Shown here: positions 1 through 8,530 of the stretch, piece by piece
Position numbering within the stretch: position 1 is the stretch's first letter
Layout: every line of letters begins with the position of its first letter
Source of the DNA: Paenibacillus sp. FSL H8-0048
GTDB lineage: Bacteria; Bacillota; Bacilli; Paenibacillales; Paenibacillaceae
Direction: 5' to 3'
DNA length: 64,000 nt
NCBI RefSeq assembly: GCF_038002825.1
Contig: NZ_JBBODF010000001.1
Span: forward strand, 5,704,001-5,768,000
Translations under genes and position numbers: made by a program
The notes under the pieces: model-generated
What the model was told of the DNA's origin: nothing
Database searches by the model: none
Seen by the model: the letters and a program-made list of their open reading frames with translations, nothing else

Positions 1-177
1 GCGCTTGAGCAGGTAGAGAAGCAGTATCTGTTCCCGCTGGAGGCCGGTCTGGTAGATGATGTGGATAAGGGCCTGGAGACCTTCATGCAGAAGGCCAAGC
101 AGGCGGGCCTGGAGAAAATTCAGGCGGAGTGGACGAAGCAGTGGGAGGCTTATGTTGCGGAGAAGAATCTAAAGTAG
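1..177 (+). CDS. Extracellular solute-binding protein, C-terminal end (partial)
   Basis: An open frame enters from the left edge and stops with TAG at 175-177, giving the last 58 residues of a protein. The tail is rich in Lys, Glu and Gln, with a helix containing AEWTKQWEAYVAEKN. This is typical of the C-terminus of LplA/YtcQ-like lipoproteins that bind sugars for ABC importers in Paenibacillus. A rho-independent terminator follows at once. The assignment rests on a short tail only, so the substrate cannot be named. Confidence 0.6.
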   Translation, partial: ALEQVEKQYLFPLEAGLVDDVDKGLETFMQKAKQAGLEKIQAEWTKQWEAYVAEKNLK

Positions 178-198
178 AGTTGCTGGAGTAGAGAGGTG

Positions 199-235
199 AG
201 CCCCGGGAGCCATATGGCTTTAGGGGCTTGTTTTT
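199..235 (+). terminator. Rho-independent terminator after the solute-binding protein gene
   Basis: AGCCCC at 199-204 pairs with GGGGCT at 223-228. Inside it AGCCAT/ATGGCT forms a second stem, and TGTTTTT follows. It lies 22 bases after the stop codon. Confidence 0.8.
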
Positions 236-247
236 GCTGCAGTGGGA

Positions 248-314
248 GCTTGGGTGGATGCTTGGGCGTTTGGGCGCTTGGGTGGATGCTTGGGCGTTTG
301 GGCGCTTGGGTGGA
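248..314. repeat. 28-bp G-rich tandem repeat, 2.4 copies
   Basis: Two identical 28-base units (248-275 and 276-303) and a partial third follow each other. Each unit carries three GGG runs, so the array has a regular run of G-triplets on the plus strand. It lies between the terminator at 199-235 and the inverted repeat at 316-441, and no gene crosses it. Confidence 0.85.
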
Positions 315-315
315 C

Positions 316-441
316 GCTCCGAAAACGGAATGATGTTCCGATCGCTGTTGTGTCCGGATTTTTTTGATTTTACCTTAGCGGTGAAAATCCGGACACAAAG
401 GCGAACGCTCCGCTTCTCCACATTCATTCCGTTTTCTCCGC
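316..441. repeat. Long imperfect inverted repeat (MITE/REP-like element)
   Basis: The outer arms are 316-332 and 425-441, sharing GAAAACGGAATG and its complement. Inner arms TTGTGTCCGGATTTT and AAAATCCGGACACAA are perfectly complementary. The whole 126-base unit could fold into one long hairpin. No frame in it looks coding. It resembles a dispersed non-autonomous repeat, which is an inference because only one copy is in the window. Confidence 0.6.
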
Positions 442-523
442 TGTTTAAGCGCTGGGCGCAACCGGACCACAGCTGCAGGGCCGCGTCAGCCCTACGGCCT
501 CTGCGGCAGGAGGGAAGAGCAGA

Positions 524-553
524 AGCCCGTCTCCATGGATTTGGAGACGGGCT
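524..553. terminator. Perfect 11-bp hairpin, terminator-like but without a T tract
   Basis: AGCCCGTCTCC (524-534) is exactly complementary to GGAGACGGGCT (543-553) around an 8-base loop. No run of T follows on the plus strand, so it may be a structural repeat rather than a working terminator. Confidence 0.45.
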
Positions 554-607
554 GATGTTGTTCTACATCTAAAGCGTAACAGAGCAAATGCAAGGTGCCA
601 AAACACT

Positions 608-1216
608 GGCTTGGTGTTCCACCAAAGCGGGAAAGCTAACGGCGGGGGCTTGGTGTTCCACCAAAGCATGGAACGGCTCGATTTCTAAAATCCTGCATGA
701 ATTGCAACATTCGACACTCTAAAACTGGCTCCAGGTGGGAATTGTTGCAGAAAAGTCAGCAATTCACTTGAATTCGACGGATACTTGGGCGAGTTGCTGC
801 ATTTGGTGCAACAATTCAACTAAATAGCTAAGGATAGGGGCTCCAAGTTGCATTAACTGCAACATCTCGACTGGCCGAGTTTGTTCAGATGATATGTGTA
901 TCTCGACAATGTGCGGGTTAGTGACACCTGAGGTGCATGGTGCTTCACTAAACCAGAAAAGCTAACGGCAGGGGCTTGGTGTTCCACCAAAGCAAAAACA
1001 AAAGCGGCTCCATGACGAAATCTTGCACAAATTGCATCATTATACTTTATAAATGGGACCTGAGCAGCAAATGTTGCAGGGAATGCAGCATTCCGCTCAG
1101 ATTTAGCGGATACTTGAGCGAGTTGCTGCATTTGGTGCAACAATTTAACACAGAAGCTAAGGATTCAGGTCTCCAGGTTGCAGTTTCTGCAACATTTCGA
1201 TCAGGCTAGTTTGTTT
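608..1216. repeat. Two degenerate ~240-bp direct repeats with small palindromes
   Basis: The stretches about 645-890 and 973-1216 are diverged copies of one unit. Both start with the palindrome TTGGTGTTCCACCAA (also an extra copy at 612-626). Both continue with a block ending GGATACTTGGGCGAGTTGC or a near match, and finish with a GTTGCA...TGCAAC inverted repeat. No reading frame is conserved between the copies, so this is non-coding repeat DNA filling the gap before the regulator at 1226. Confidence 0.7.
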
Positions 1217-1225
1217 AACCCCATC

Positions 1226-3466
1226 CTAGTTCATCCGCACACTCTTCAACCGCCGGTAATCGGTAGGCGTTGTACCGAAGCTGCGCTTGAACATCCGGTG
1301 CAGGTAGGAGCTGCTGGTGAAGCCGCAGCGCTCGGCTATCGCAGTGACGGGCAGGTCGGTGTTCTCCAGCAGGGCACACACCTCACGCATCCGCACCTCC
1401 AGAATGACATCCACGATGCTGTTCATGGTTTGCTGCTTGTAGAGGCGGCTGATATAGATGGGTGACATATCCAGCTCATCGGCGATCTGGTTCAGGCTCA
1501 GATGAGGCTTCATGTAATCCTCGTTGATCTTCGCGTTAATCTGGCAGATGAGATCGTGCTGCTTGGTGTTCTTTTTGCCGGCCAGCTGCTCCTGCAGGGT
1601 ATGGAAGAGGGCGGCGAAGGCCTCCTCCAGCTCGTCTATCGTTTCGATAGCGTCCAGGCTAGGCAGCTCAGCCATTCCATCGATTTGTAAGCGATTACGC
1701 TTCTGGATAGTGTTCATGATCTCTCTGACGGTGACGCTGAGCCTGGACACGGTTAACTGCGCGGTCTGGTAAGGGAAGGCCCCGGTCTCGCGGATCATCG
1801 CGCTGAACTGTTCGGCGGCGTCCGTCAGCTTGCCGCTCAGCAGCGCATCCGCCAGTTTTTTCTCCTTGTCCGCCGGATAATGATAAGTGCTTGAATCCAG
1901 CGCACAGATGTCCCGGGCATTAAGGATGCAGCCATGTCCATAGAACAGGCGGTGATTCGACGCCTCGCGAACCTGTTGATAGAGCTGATGCAGCTGGCTG
2001 GCATTACGGTCAATATGGCTGTAGGTCAGGGTAAGGCTGATCTTCAGATAGTCGGAGCAGGCCTGCTGAATCTGCCGGAGCAGGGCCTCGATCAGGCCGG
2101 TATCCGTATACTCCACGGGATCGATAATGTTCAGCAGCACCAGAATTCCGTCATCGTTCATATCCACAGTCTCCACGCGGTAGGTCTGGCCGCAAATTTC
2201 GGAGGCGATGTTCATAATGGCGAACTTGGAGGCCAGCAGATAAGAAGAGCGGGCTTCCCGGAACTCCCGGTAACGGTCAATCCGCAGCAGGATCAGCCGG
2301 TAATCATCATTGAAGGTGAAATGAATGCCCAGCTGGCGCAGCTTCTCCACTTGCTGCATGGATTGCAGCGGCTTCAGGCCGAGGATCAGGTCCCGCAGTG
2401 TATTTTGCCGGATCATGAACATGCTGTCACGCTTCTCGGTTTCCAGGATATGCATCTCGCTGACAATCCGGTTCATCGGCAGGTAGAGGCTTCTGGACAT
2501 GATCCAGGAGAGGCCGATGCCGGCCACGAGCACAAGACCTGCAATCAGCAGGGTGGTGTTACGGATGTTGTTGGTCTGCTTCGTAATGATCTCATACGGC
2601 GTAATCCGCACATACTGCCAGCTTAAATCATCCGGTGAGGTATAGGAGATTAGCGAGTTGACCCCCTTAAAGGGCGCGATGAAATATCCGGCCTCCCGGC
2701 CTTTGATCCGCTGCTCAATGAAACCCGTTTCTTCCCGGGTAAGCTCCTGGGGCTGCAGGCTGTTGCTGGAGCGGAACGCGCCTTGGTCGTCCAGAATGTA
2801 GGTCGCGCTGGTGGAGTCCGCCGGGCCGGCGATCTCTTTGTTAATCCACGGAGCCGAAATATTCACAATCACTGCCGAATTGATGGCCCGGTCCCAGCCG
2901 ATGGCATCCAGACACAGGAAGGTGTAGGCACGGACCTGATCATTCTCCAGTGCGCCGTTAGAATAGACCCTGGGAATTGGGGTGAACGCCTTATAGTTCT
3001 GATAGTGGCTCAGGATATCCAGAATGGAGGTGTCGACCAGCTCCTTTTCGGTATATACGCCGTTCTGGCCATGGGAGGAGGCAACATACAGCTGCCCGCC
3101 CTTGGGATTATATACATAGATGGATTCAATATAAGGCATGGAGCTCAGATAGTTGCCCAGCTCGGACATGGCGGCGGTGACATCGTAGATGTCCGGCTTA
3201 TCGTAGAACACGATTTTGGAGATGGTGCTGTTGCGGTAGATTTGAAAAGAAAGCGATTGCGCAGCATCGGTCATGTTCATGACCTCCCGGCTGGTCTGCG
3301 TTAGGTTGCCGAGATCGGACTGGAAGGTCTGTTTCTTTTCTACGCCGATATAGTAGTTGTAATAAATGATGGTGGAGACCAGAAAGGTTAAGGATACGCA
3401 AAGCGTTATGCTCACAAGCAGTCTGCTGTACAGTGCCCGTTGATTGCCGATCTTGTTCAGTCTCAT
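1226..3466 (-). CDS. Membrane-bound AraC-family transcriptional regulator with extracellular sensor
   Basis: This 746-residue protein has a membrane helix near residues 15-38, an extracellular region of about 265 residues (Cache-like sensor), and a second helix near 305-325. A cytoplasmic linker leads to a double helix-turn-helix AraC domain in the last 100 residues (around LSLNQIADELDMSPIYISRL and VTAIAERCGFTSSSYLHRMF). Such proteins sense an outside ligand and directly switch on sugar-uptake genes in Paenibacillus. The target may be the solute-binding gene at the left edge, but the two genes converge, so this is only a guess. The ATG start is clear and begins MRLNKIGNQR. Confidence 0.85.
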   Translation of the reverse strand: MRLNKIGNQRALYSRLLVSITLCVSLTFLVSTIIYYNYYIGVEKKQTFQSDLGNLTQTSREVMNMTDAAQSLSFQIYRNSTISKIVFYDKPDIYDVTAAMSELGNYLSSMPYIESIYVYNPKGGQLYVASSHGQNGVYTEKELVDTSILDILSHYQNYKAFTPIPRVYSNGALENDQVRAYTFLCLDAIGWDRAINSAVIVNISAPWINKEIAGPADSTSATYILDDQGAFRSSNSLQPQELTREETGFIEQRIKGREAGYFIAPFKGVNSLISYTSPDDLSWQYVRITPYEIITKQTNNIRNTTLLIAGLVLVAGIGLSWIMSRSLYLPMNRIVSEMHILETEKRDSMFMIRQNTLRDLILGLKPLQSMQQVEKLRQLGIHFTFNDDYRLILLRIDRYREFREARSSYLLASKFAIMNIASEICGQTYRVETVDMNDDGILVLLNIIDPVEYTDTGLIEALLRQIQQACSDYLKISLTLTYSHIDRNASQLHQLYQQVREASNHRLFYGHGCILNARDICALDSSTYHYPADKEKKLADALLSGKLTDAAEQFSAMIRETGAFPYQTAQLTVSRLSVTVREIMNTIQKRNRLQIDGMAELPSLDAIETIDELEEAFAALFHTLQEQLAGKKNTKQHDLICQINAKINEDYMKPHLSLNQIADELDMSPIYISRLYKQQTMNSIVDVILEVRMREVCALLENTDLPVTAIAERCGFTSSSYLHRMFKRSFGTTPTDYRRLKSVRMN

Positions 3467-3663
3467 CCAAGTAGCCCCCCTGACTCACTGTGTATTCTTG
3501 CGGGTACCGTTCTTTGTCTTAAATGTTCATAGTACGATTATAAGCTCCAGCCTATGAACAGGACAGTGGAACAAGCTTACAACAGTGAACTGGCTGGACC
3601 GCTGCACAGTGAACAAATGCAAGATTCGTGTACAAAAGCTACTTGTGCCAGGGAGGACTATTC

Positions 3664-4419
3664 CTATAAAACTCTGCTCTGAATGCGGAAGGTGCGCGGG
3701 GAGAGGCCGATCTCCCGTTTGAACATATTGCAGAACTGGGCATCGTTGACGAATCCGGCTGCAGCCGAGACCTCGGAAATATGCATTTGGCTGTGCAGGA
3801 GGAGCGACTTGGCATAATCCAGGCGTTTTAGTAAAAGATAACGGTGAGGGGAGTGCATGAACCGCTCCTTGAACAAATGCCGGAAGCGGTCATAGCTGTA
3901 TCCGGACATCTCTGCCAGCGAAGCCACCGAGAGCTTGTGGCGGTAATGCTCGTTCATATAATTGAGCACATACTGCATCTGATCCTCTGCCGGGGAATGG
4001 AAATCGGAGGCGCTGAGCAGCCGCTGGAGATAGACGGTAATTTCACTCATTTGCAGATTCAGCAGCTCGCTGAACCCGTCGCGCTTGCGCTTGAACTCGG
4101 CGCTCATCCGTTGCAGGGTCTGTAGTACGGTGTGCTCTTTATCGTCATCAAACACACCGGACAGCGAATTAATCACCGGATTGCCACAGTGAAAGCCAAC
4201 GAACAGCACCTCCGGGCTGGGCTGATGATTCTCATCATGCTTGAAGCCTGCCGGTATGAGGGCGAAGGTAGAGGGCCGGAAGTGATAGCTGCGCTGGCCG
4301 ATGCTGCAGGTGCCCTGACCATGGATGTAATAGACAAGCTCGAAGCACTCATGCTGGTGCGGAGGGATATAGGTACCCGCTTCATGTTCTGCATTTACAA
4401 TATATAGGACACGATCCAT
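3664..4419 (-). CDS. AraC-family transcriptional regulator with N-terminal cupin
   Basis: This is a 251-residue cytosolic regulator. The N-terminal half is a cupin-type ligand pocket (EAGTYIPPHQHECFELVYY). The C-terminal 100 residues form two helix-turn-helix motifs typical of AraC (SVASLAEMSGYSYDRFRHLF, ISEVSAAAGFVNDAQFCNMF). A good GGGAGG ribosome site lies just before the ATG. It is divergent from the nucleoside operon that starts at 4746, with an 18-base palindrome in the shared gap, so it could control that operon; this is inferred from position only. Confidence 0.85.
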   Translation of the reverse strand: MDRVLYIVNAEHEAGTYIPPHQHECFELVYYIHGQGTCSIGQRSYHFRPSTFALIPAGFKHDENHQPSPEVLFVGFHCGNPVINSLSGVFDDDKEHTVLQTLQRMSAEFKRKRDGFSELLNLQMSEITVYLQRLLSASDFHSPAEDQMQYVLNYMNEHYRHKLSVASLAEMSGYSYDRFRHLFKERFMHSPHRYLLLKRLDYAKSLLLHSQMHISEVSAAAGFVNDAQFCNMFKREIGLSPRTFRIQSRVL

Positions 4420-4497
4420 GATGAGCCTCCCTTGATCGTCATTTAGCCGAATCGTACAAAAACATGACCGAAAATATATAAATATTTATGTTTTCAT

Positions 4498-4515
4498 TTG
4501 ATATGATCTTATCAA
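4498..4515. promoter_or_regulatory. Near-perfect 18-bp palindrome, candidate operator
   Basis: TTGATA, TGATCT and TATCAA read almost the same on both strands (16 of 18 positions). It sits in the 326-base gap between the divergent AraC regulator and the nucleoside operon. Nothing else structured was seen in this gap. I looked for a purine-type riboswitch there and did not recognise one. Confidence 0.4.
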
Positions 4516-4745
4516 TAAAACCGAAGATTCTCAACTGGACTGGCCATCTTGTTCGGATATTTTACGGTTTTTTAGCGAAATGTAACATGAAATGTTTGGT
4601 TTTCAGAGTAAATTGCTTATTTTCAGAATTTCAACAGTCGCTTATTCATGCTGCCCGATTCGAAGGGACCAACAAAACGTGTAATTGGGATTTTATGCTA
4701 TTCAGCAGGGTGGATCTATTACAAATAGGGGTGTGAACTTAGAAA

Positions 4746-5888
4746 ATGAAAAAGAAAATGCTCACTTTAATGTTGCTGGCAGTTATGGTACTGGTCGCTG
4801 CGTGCGGAAACAACAAGTCCGGTAATGGAAATGGTGCGGCAGCAACTCCGGGAACGGATGCGGAAGGCGGAGGCGCGGCTGCGGGGGACAAGCTTAAGGT
4901 GGTGCTGCTGATTCCGGGTACGCTGGGGGACAAATCGTTTTTTGATGCGGCGAACAATGGTCTGCAGAAGGTGAAAAGCGAGCTTGGCGCGGAAACGAAG
5001 GTTGTGGAAATGGGCGCTGACAAGACGAAATGGGAGCCGACTTTTAATGATATCGCTGCTGAGGATTGGGATGTTGTCATCTCCGGCGGCTCGGAAATTA
5101 CCGAAATGTTCAATGCAACGGCTGAAGCGAATCCTGATAAAAAATTCATCAACTATGATACTGACATCGAGGAAGCGCCTGCCAATATGTACAATATGTC
5201 TTACTCGACCAATGAGGTCTCCTTCCTGGCCGGAGCGGCTGCGGCGCTTGCTACCCAGTCCGATATGCCTAATGCCAACAAGGACAATGTGATCGGATTC
5301 CTGGGCGGAATGGACATTCCCGGCATCAATGCCTTCCTGGTCGGTTACATTCAGGGAGCACAGTATGTTGATCCGGAAGTGAAGGTAGCTGTCTCTTATG
5401 CCGGAGATTTCGTAAACCCTGCCAAGGGCAAGGAATTGTCGCTGATCCAGTATAACTCGGGTGTGGATATTATCTTCAACGTAGCGGGCGGTACGGGCCT
5501 TGGCATCTTCGATGCAGCGAAGGAAAAGAACAAATATGCCATCGGCGTCGATTCTGACCAGGCGATGCTGCTGAAGGATACAGACAGTGTGAAAGCCAAC
5601 CTGATCGTTACTTCTGCGATTAAAAAGATTGATTCTGCCATCCTTGGTGCAGTGAAGAAGCTGCAGGACGGTACGCTTGAAATGGGTAAACGCGATGTGC
5701 TTGGCTTTGTTGAAGACGGCGTGGGCATTGCCGAGAACGAGATCTACAAGGCAGCATTCCCGGCGGAACTGCAGACCAAGATTGAAGAAGTGAAGCAGAA
5801 GCTGATCAATAAGGAAATTAAGGTGGATAACGCAATGGGTATGGAGACTTCTGAAGTGGAAGCGATCCGTAATGCCGTTAAACCTTAA
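4746..5888 (+). CDS. BMP-family nucleoside-binding lipoprotein
   Basis: This 380-residue substrate-binding lipoprotein has a signal peptide with lipobox LVAAC (Cys20) and a Gly/Ala-rich linker, then a BMP/PnrA-type periplasmic-binding fold (VVLLIPGTLGDKSFFDAANN, VAGGTGLGIFDAAKEKNKYA, IGVDSD). The family binds nucleosides and hands them to an ABC importer. It is the first gene of an operon with a matching ATPase, two permeases and a nucleoside hydrolase, which supports nucleoside uptake. The lipid anchor would hold it on the outer face of the membrane. The start is the ATG followed by KKKML. Confidence 0.93.
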   Translation: MKKKMLTLMLLAVMVLVAACGNNKSGNGNGAAATPGTDAEGGGAAAGDKLKVVLLIPGTLGDKSFFDAANNGLQKVKSELGAETKVVEMGADKTKWEPTFNDIAAEDWDVVISGGSEITEMFNATAEANPDKKFINYDTDIEEAPANMYNMSYSTNEVSFLAGAAAALATQSDMPNANKDNVIGFLGGMDIPGINAFLVGYIQGAQYVDPEVKVAVSYAGDFVNPAKGKELSLIQYNSGVDIIFNVAGGTGLGIFDAAKEKNKYAIGVDSDQAMLLKDTDSVKANLIVTSAIKKIDSAILGAVKKLQDGTLEMGKRDVLGFVEDGVGIAENEIYKAAFPAELQTKIEEVKQKLINKEIKVDNAMGMETSEVEAIRNAVKP

Positions 5889-5928
5889 GGACATGAATCT
5901 AACTTTGGTTGAAAGGCGTTGATGACCC

Positions 5929-7491
5929 ATGGCAAATGCTCTGCTGGAAATGCGGGGAATCACCAAAGTGTATCCGAACGGTGTGGTTGCCAACAAGGAC
6001 GTTGAGTTCTCTCTGCGCGAAGGCGAGATCCATGCGATTGCGGGTGAGAACGGAGCCGGTAAATCGACTCTGATGAAAATTATGTTCGGAATGGAGAGCC
6101 CGAGCGAAGGCGGGCTCTACATTCGGGGAGAACAAGTGAAGCTTCAGTCTCCGCAGGACGCGATTGACCGCGGCATTGGCATGGTGCATCAGCATTTCAT
6201 GCTGGTGCCTTCTTTTACAGTGGCGGAGAATATGGTGCTGGGAATGGAGCCGAAGAAGGGCGTGGGCTTCAATTATGCAGAGGCCGTACGTCTGACGGAA
6301 GCAACTGCGCGTAAATATAATCTCTCGGTGAATGCCAAGGCGAAGGTGGAGGACCTGAGCGTCGGCATGAAGCAGAAGGTGGAAATTCTGAAGGCGCTGG
6401 TGCGCGGGGCCAAGATACTCATCCTTGATGAGCCGACAGCGGTGCTGACTCCGCAGGAGACGGAGGAGCTGTTCCATGAACTGCAGCAGCTTAAGGAGCA
6501 GGGACACACGATTGTGTTCATCTCGCACAAGCTGAAGGAGGTCAAGGCCATCTGTGACCGGATTACCATCATGCGCGGCGGCCGGAGTGAAGGCGTCTTC
6601 GAGACCAAGGAAGTAACGGAGCAGGAGATTTCGCGGCTGATGGTGGGACGGGATGTGGTGCTGAAGTATGACAAAAGCGATCTTCCCTACGGCAAGCCGG
6701 TGCTTGCGGTGGAAGGGCTGAGCGTCTCAGACAGCCAAGGCAAAGCGCTGCTCTCCGAGATCAGCTTCTCGGTCCGTGAAGGCCAGATTGTCGGCATCGC
6801 CGGCGTTGAAGGGAACGGACAGACGCAGCTGATCGAGGCGCTGACCGGCGGCCTGCGCGGGGTTGGCGGCAGCGGGTCGGTACAGGTGAAGGGGAAGGAT
6901 ATCCGTGAACTGGATATTCTGGACATCCGCAACCTGGGGGTATCCTATATCCCTGAGGACCGGATGCGCCAGGGCTCTGCTGGAGAAGCCAGCATTGCCG
7001 ACAACCTGATCTCCACGCGCTACCGCCAGAAGGATATGAATAAGGGGCCATTTCTGCACGGGTCCAGAATTGCTGCGCTGGCCTCTGCGCTGGTAGAGGA
7101 ATTCAAGGTGCGGTGCTCCGGTCCGCAGCAGCCGATCGGCATGCTGTCCGGCGGTAACATGCAGAAGGTGGTCGTAGCGAGAGAGTGTTCCACGAATCCG
7201 CAGCTGCTGATCGCCGAGCAGCCGACCCGGGGCGTGGATATCGGGGCTGCCCAGTTCATTCACCAGAAGCTGCTGGAGCTGCGCTCGGCGAACTGTGCCA
7301 CGCTGCTGGTATCAGCGGATCTGAATGAAATTCTGGAGCTGAGCGACAGTCTTCTCGTGATGTACGAGGGCCAGATTGTGGCCTATTTCGAACATCCGTC
7401 AGCAGTCGGTGAGGAAGAGCTGGGGCTCTATATGCTGGGAATCAACCGGCAGGACAAAGAGCAGACCGGGAGGGCCGCAAATCATGTTTAA
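5929..7491 (+). CDS. Nucleoside ABC transporter, duplicated ATP-binding protein
   Basis: This 520-residue protein has two fused ATPase halves, as in RbsA and NupO/YufO. The first half has Walker A GENGAGKST, the signature LSVGMKQK and Walker B ILILDEPTAVL. The second half has a degenerate Walker A (GVEGNGQTQL), the signature LSGGNMQK and LLIAEQPTRGVDIGA. It powers uptake of nucleosides bound by the upstream lipoprotein. The gene starts 40 bases after that gene and its end overlaps the next start by 8 bases. Confidence 0.93.
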   Translation: MANALLEMRGITKVYPNGVVANKDVEFSLREGEIHAIAGENGAGKSTLMKIMFGMESPSEGGLYIRGEQVKLQSPQDAIDRGIGMVHQHFMLVPSFTVAENMVLGMEPKKGVGFNYAEAVRLTEATARKYNLSVNAKAKVEDLSVGMKQKVEILKALVRGAKILILDEPTAVLTPQETEELFHELQQLKEQGHTIVFISHKLKEVKAICDRITIMRGGRSEGVFETKEVTEQEISRLMVGRDVVLKYDKSDLPYGKPVLAVEGLSVSDSQGKALLSEISFSVREGQIVGIAGVEGNGQTQLIEALTGGLRGVGGSGSVQVKGKDIRELDILDIRNLGVSYIPEDRMRQGSAGEASIADNLISTRYRQKDMNKGPFLHGSRIAALASALVEEFKVRCSGPQQPIGMLSGGNMQKVVVARECSTNPQLLIAEQPTRGVDIGAAQFIHQKLLELRSANCATLLVSADLNEILELSDSLLVMYEGQIVAYFEHPSAVGEEELGLYMLGINRQDKEQTGRAANHV

Positions 7492-8530
7492 AGTCAAATA
7501 TTTCGAGGCGATCCGCACAGCGGCGGTCATCGTCATTGCACTTATTATCGCGTTCCTGATCATCTCGCTGGTCAGTGACCACCCGGTGAAGACGATCGGA
7601 ATTTTCCTCTGGGAGCCGTTGTCCACGAAGGGCCATATCGGCAACGTCATTGAAATGGCGATCCCGTTGATGTTCACCGGTCTTGCGGTCTCTCTGCTGT
7701 TCCGGGCCAATATGTTCAACCTGGGAGCGGAGGGGATCTTCTACTTCTCAGGAGTGGTGACTACTGCACTGGCGATTCATCTCAGCCTGAACAGCTGGTT
7801 CCATCCGGTAGTGGCGATTCTTGCAGGCTCCATCGTGGGGGCGTTGCTCTCCGCCATCCCCGGTATTCTCAAAGCCAGGTGGAATGCCAATGAGCTGGTC
7901 ACTTCGCTGATGTTCAATAACATCCTGTTCGGGGTGGGGCTGTATCTGCTGAACTATCATCTGCGGGATGCCAAGGCGTTTGCCAATGTTTCTTTTAAAT
8001 TTGAGAAAACGGCCCAGCTCAGCAAGCTGTTTGCAGGAACGCGGATTCACACCGGACTTATTATTGTGCTGGTGCTAATCGTACTGGCCCATCTGTTCCT
8101 CTACAAGACCAAATGGGGCTACGAGCTGCGGATGACCGGGGTTAACCGGGAATTCGCCCGTTACTCGGGGATGAAGACGGCCAAGGTGATCATTCTGGTC
8201 CATCTGATCGCCGGGTTCATTGCCGGTATGGGAGGCTCGGTGGAGGTGCTCGGGATGTACAGCCGGTTTCAGTGGACCTCCTTGCCGGGCTACGGTATGG
8301 ATGGTGCTCTGGTGGCCATGTTGGCTAAGAATAATCCGTTCTCCGTCATTGTCTCGGCGCTCTTCCTGGCCTATATCCGCATTGGCGCCGATATGATGTC
8401 ACGCCTTTCCGATGTGCCGTCCGAGATGATCTCGATTATCCAGGCTGTCATTATTCTGCTGATATCCGCTGAGCAGTTCCTCAAGTTCTGGAAGAACCGC
8501 ATGCTGCTGAAGGAGGCGAAGGAAGCATGA
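7484..8530 (+). CDS. Nucleoside ABC transporter permease (NupP type)
   Basis: This 348-residue integral membrane protein of the BPD_transp_2 family has about nine hydrophobic helices and the family segment NLGAEGIFYFSG, which matches nucleoside permeases. I place the start at the ATG at 7484 (MFKVKYFEA), preceded by GGGAGG; a longer frame from 7376 would run far into the ATPase gene. It should form a heterodimer channel with the next gene product. Confidence 0.9.
   Translation: MFKVKYFEAIRTAAVIVIALIIAFLIISLVSDHPVKTIGIFLWEPLSTKGHIGNVIEMAIPLMFTGLAVSLLFRANMFNLGAEGIFYFSGVVTTALAIHLSLNSWFHPVVAILAGSIVGALLSAIPGILKARWNANELVTSLMFNNILFGVGLYLLNYHLRDAKAFANVSFKFEKTAQLSKLFAGTRIHTGLIIVLVLIVLAHLFLYKTKWGYELRMTGVNREFARYSGMKTAKVIILVHLIAGFIAGMGGSVEVLGMYSRFQWTSLPGYGMDGALVAMLAKNNPFSVIVSALFLAYIRIGADMMSRLSDVPSEMISIIQAVIILLISAEQFLKFWKNRMLLKEAKEA

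Noticed and set aside
4488..4736. 82-codon frame before the BMP lipoprotein gene
   Set aside because: No ribosome site, odd composition, and it lies over the control region with a palindrome.
4767..5996. 409-codon frame on the minus strand opposite the BMP gene
   Set aside because: It is a shadow of a strongly recognised plus-strand gene and its sequence has no protein-like features.
7376..7483. Extended N-terminus of the first nucleoside permease
   Set aside because: It overlaps the ATPase gene by over 100 bases and the added residues are not hydrophobic; ATG 7484 has GGGAGG before it.
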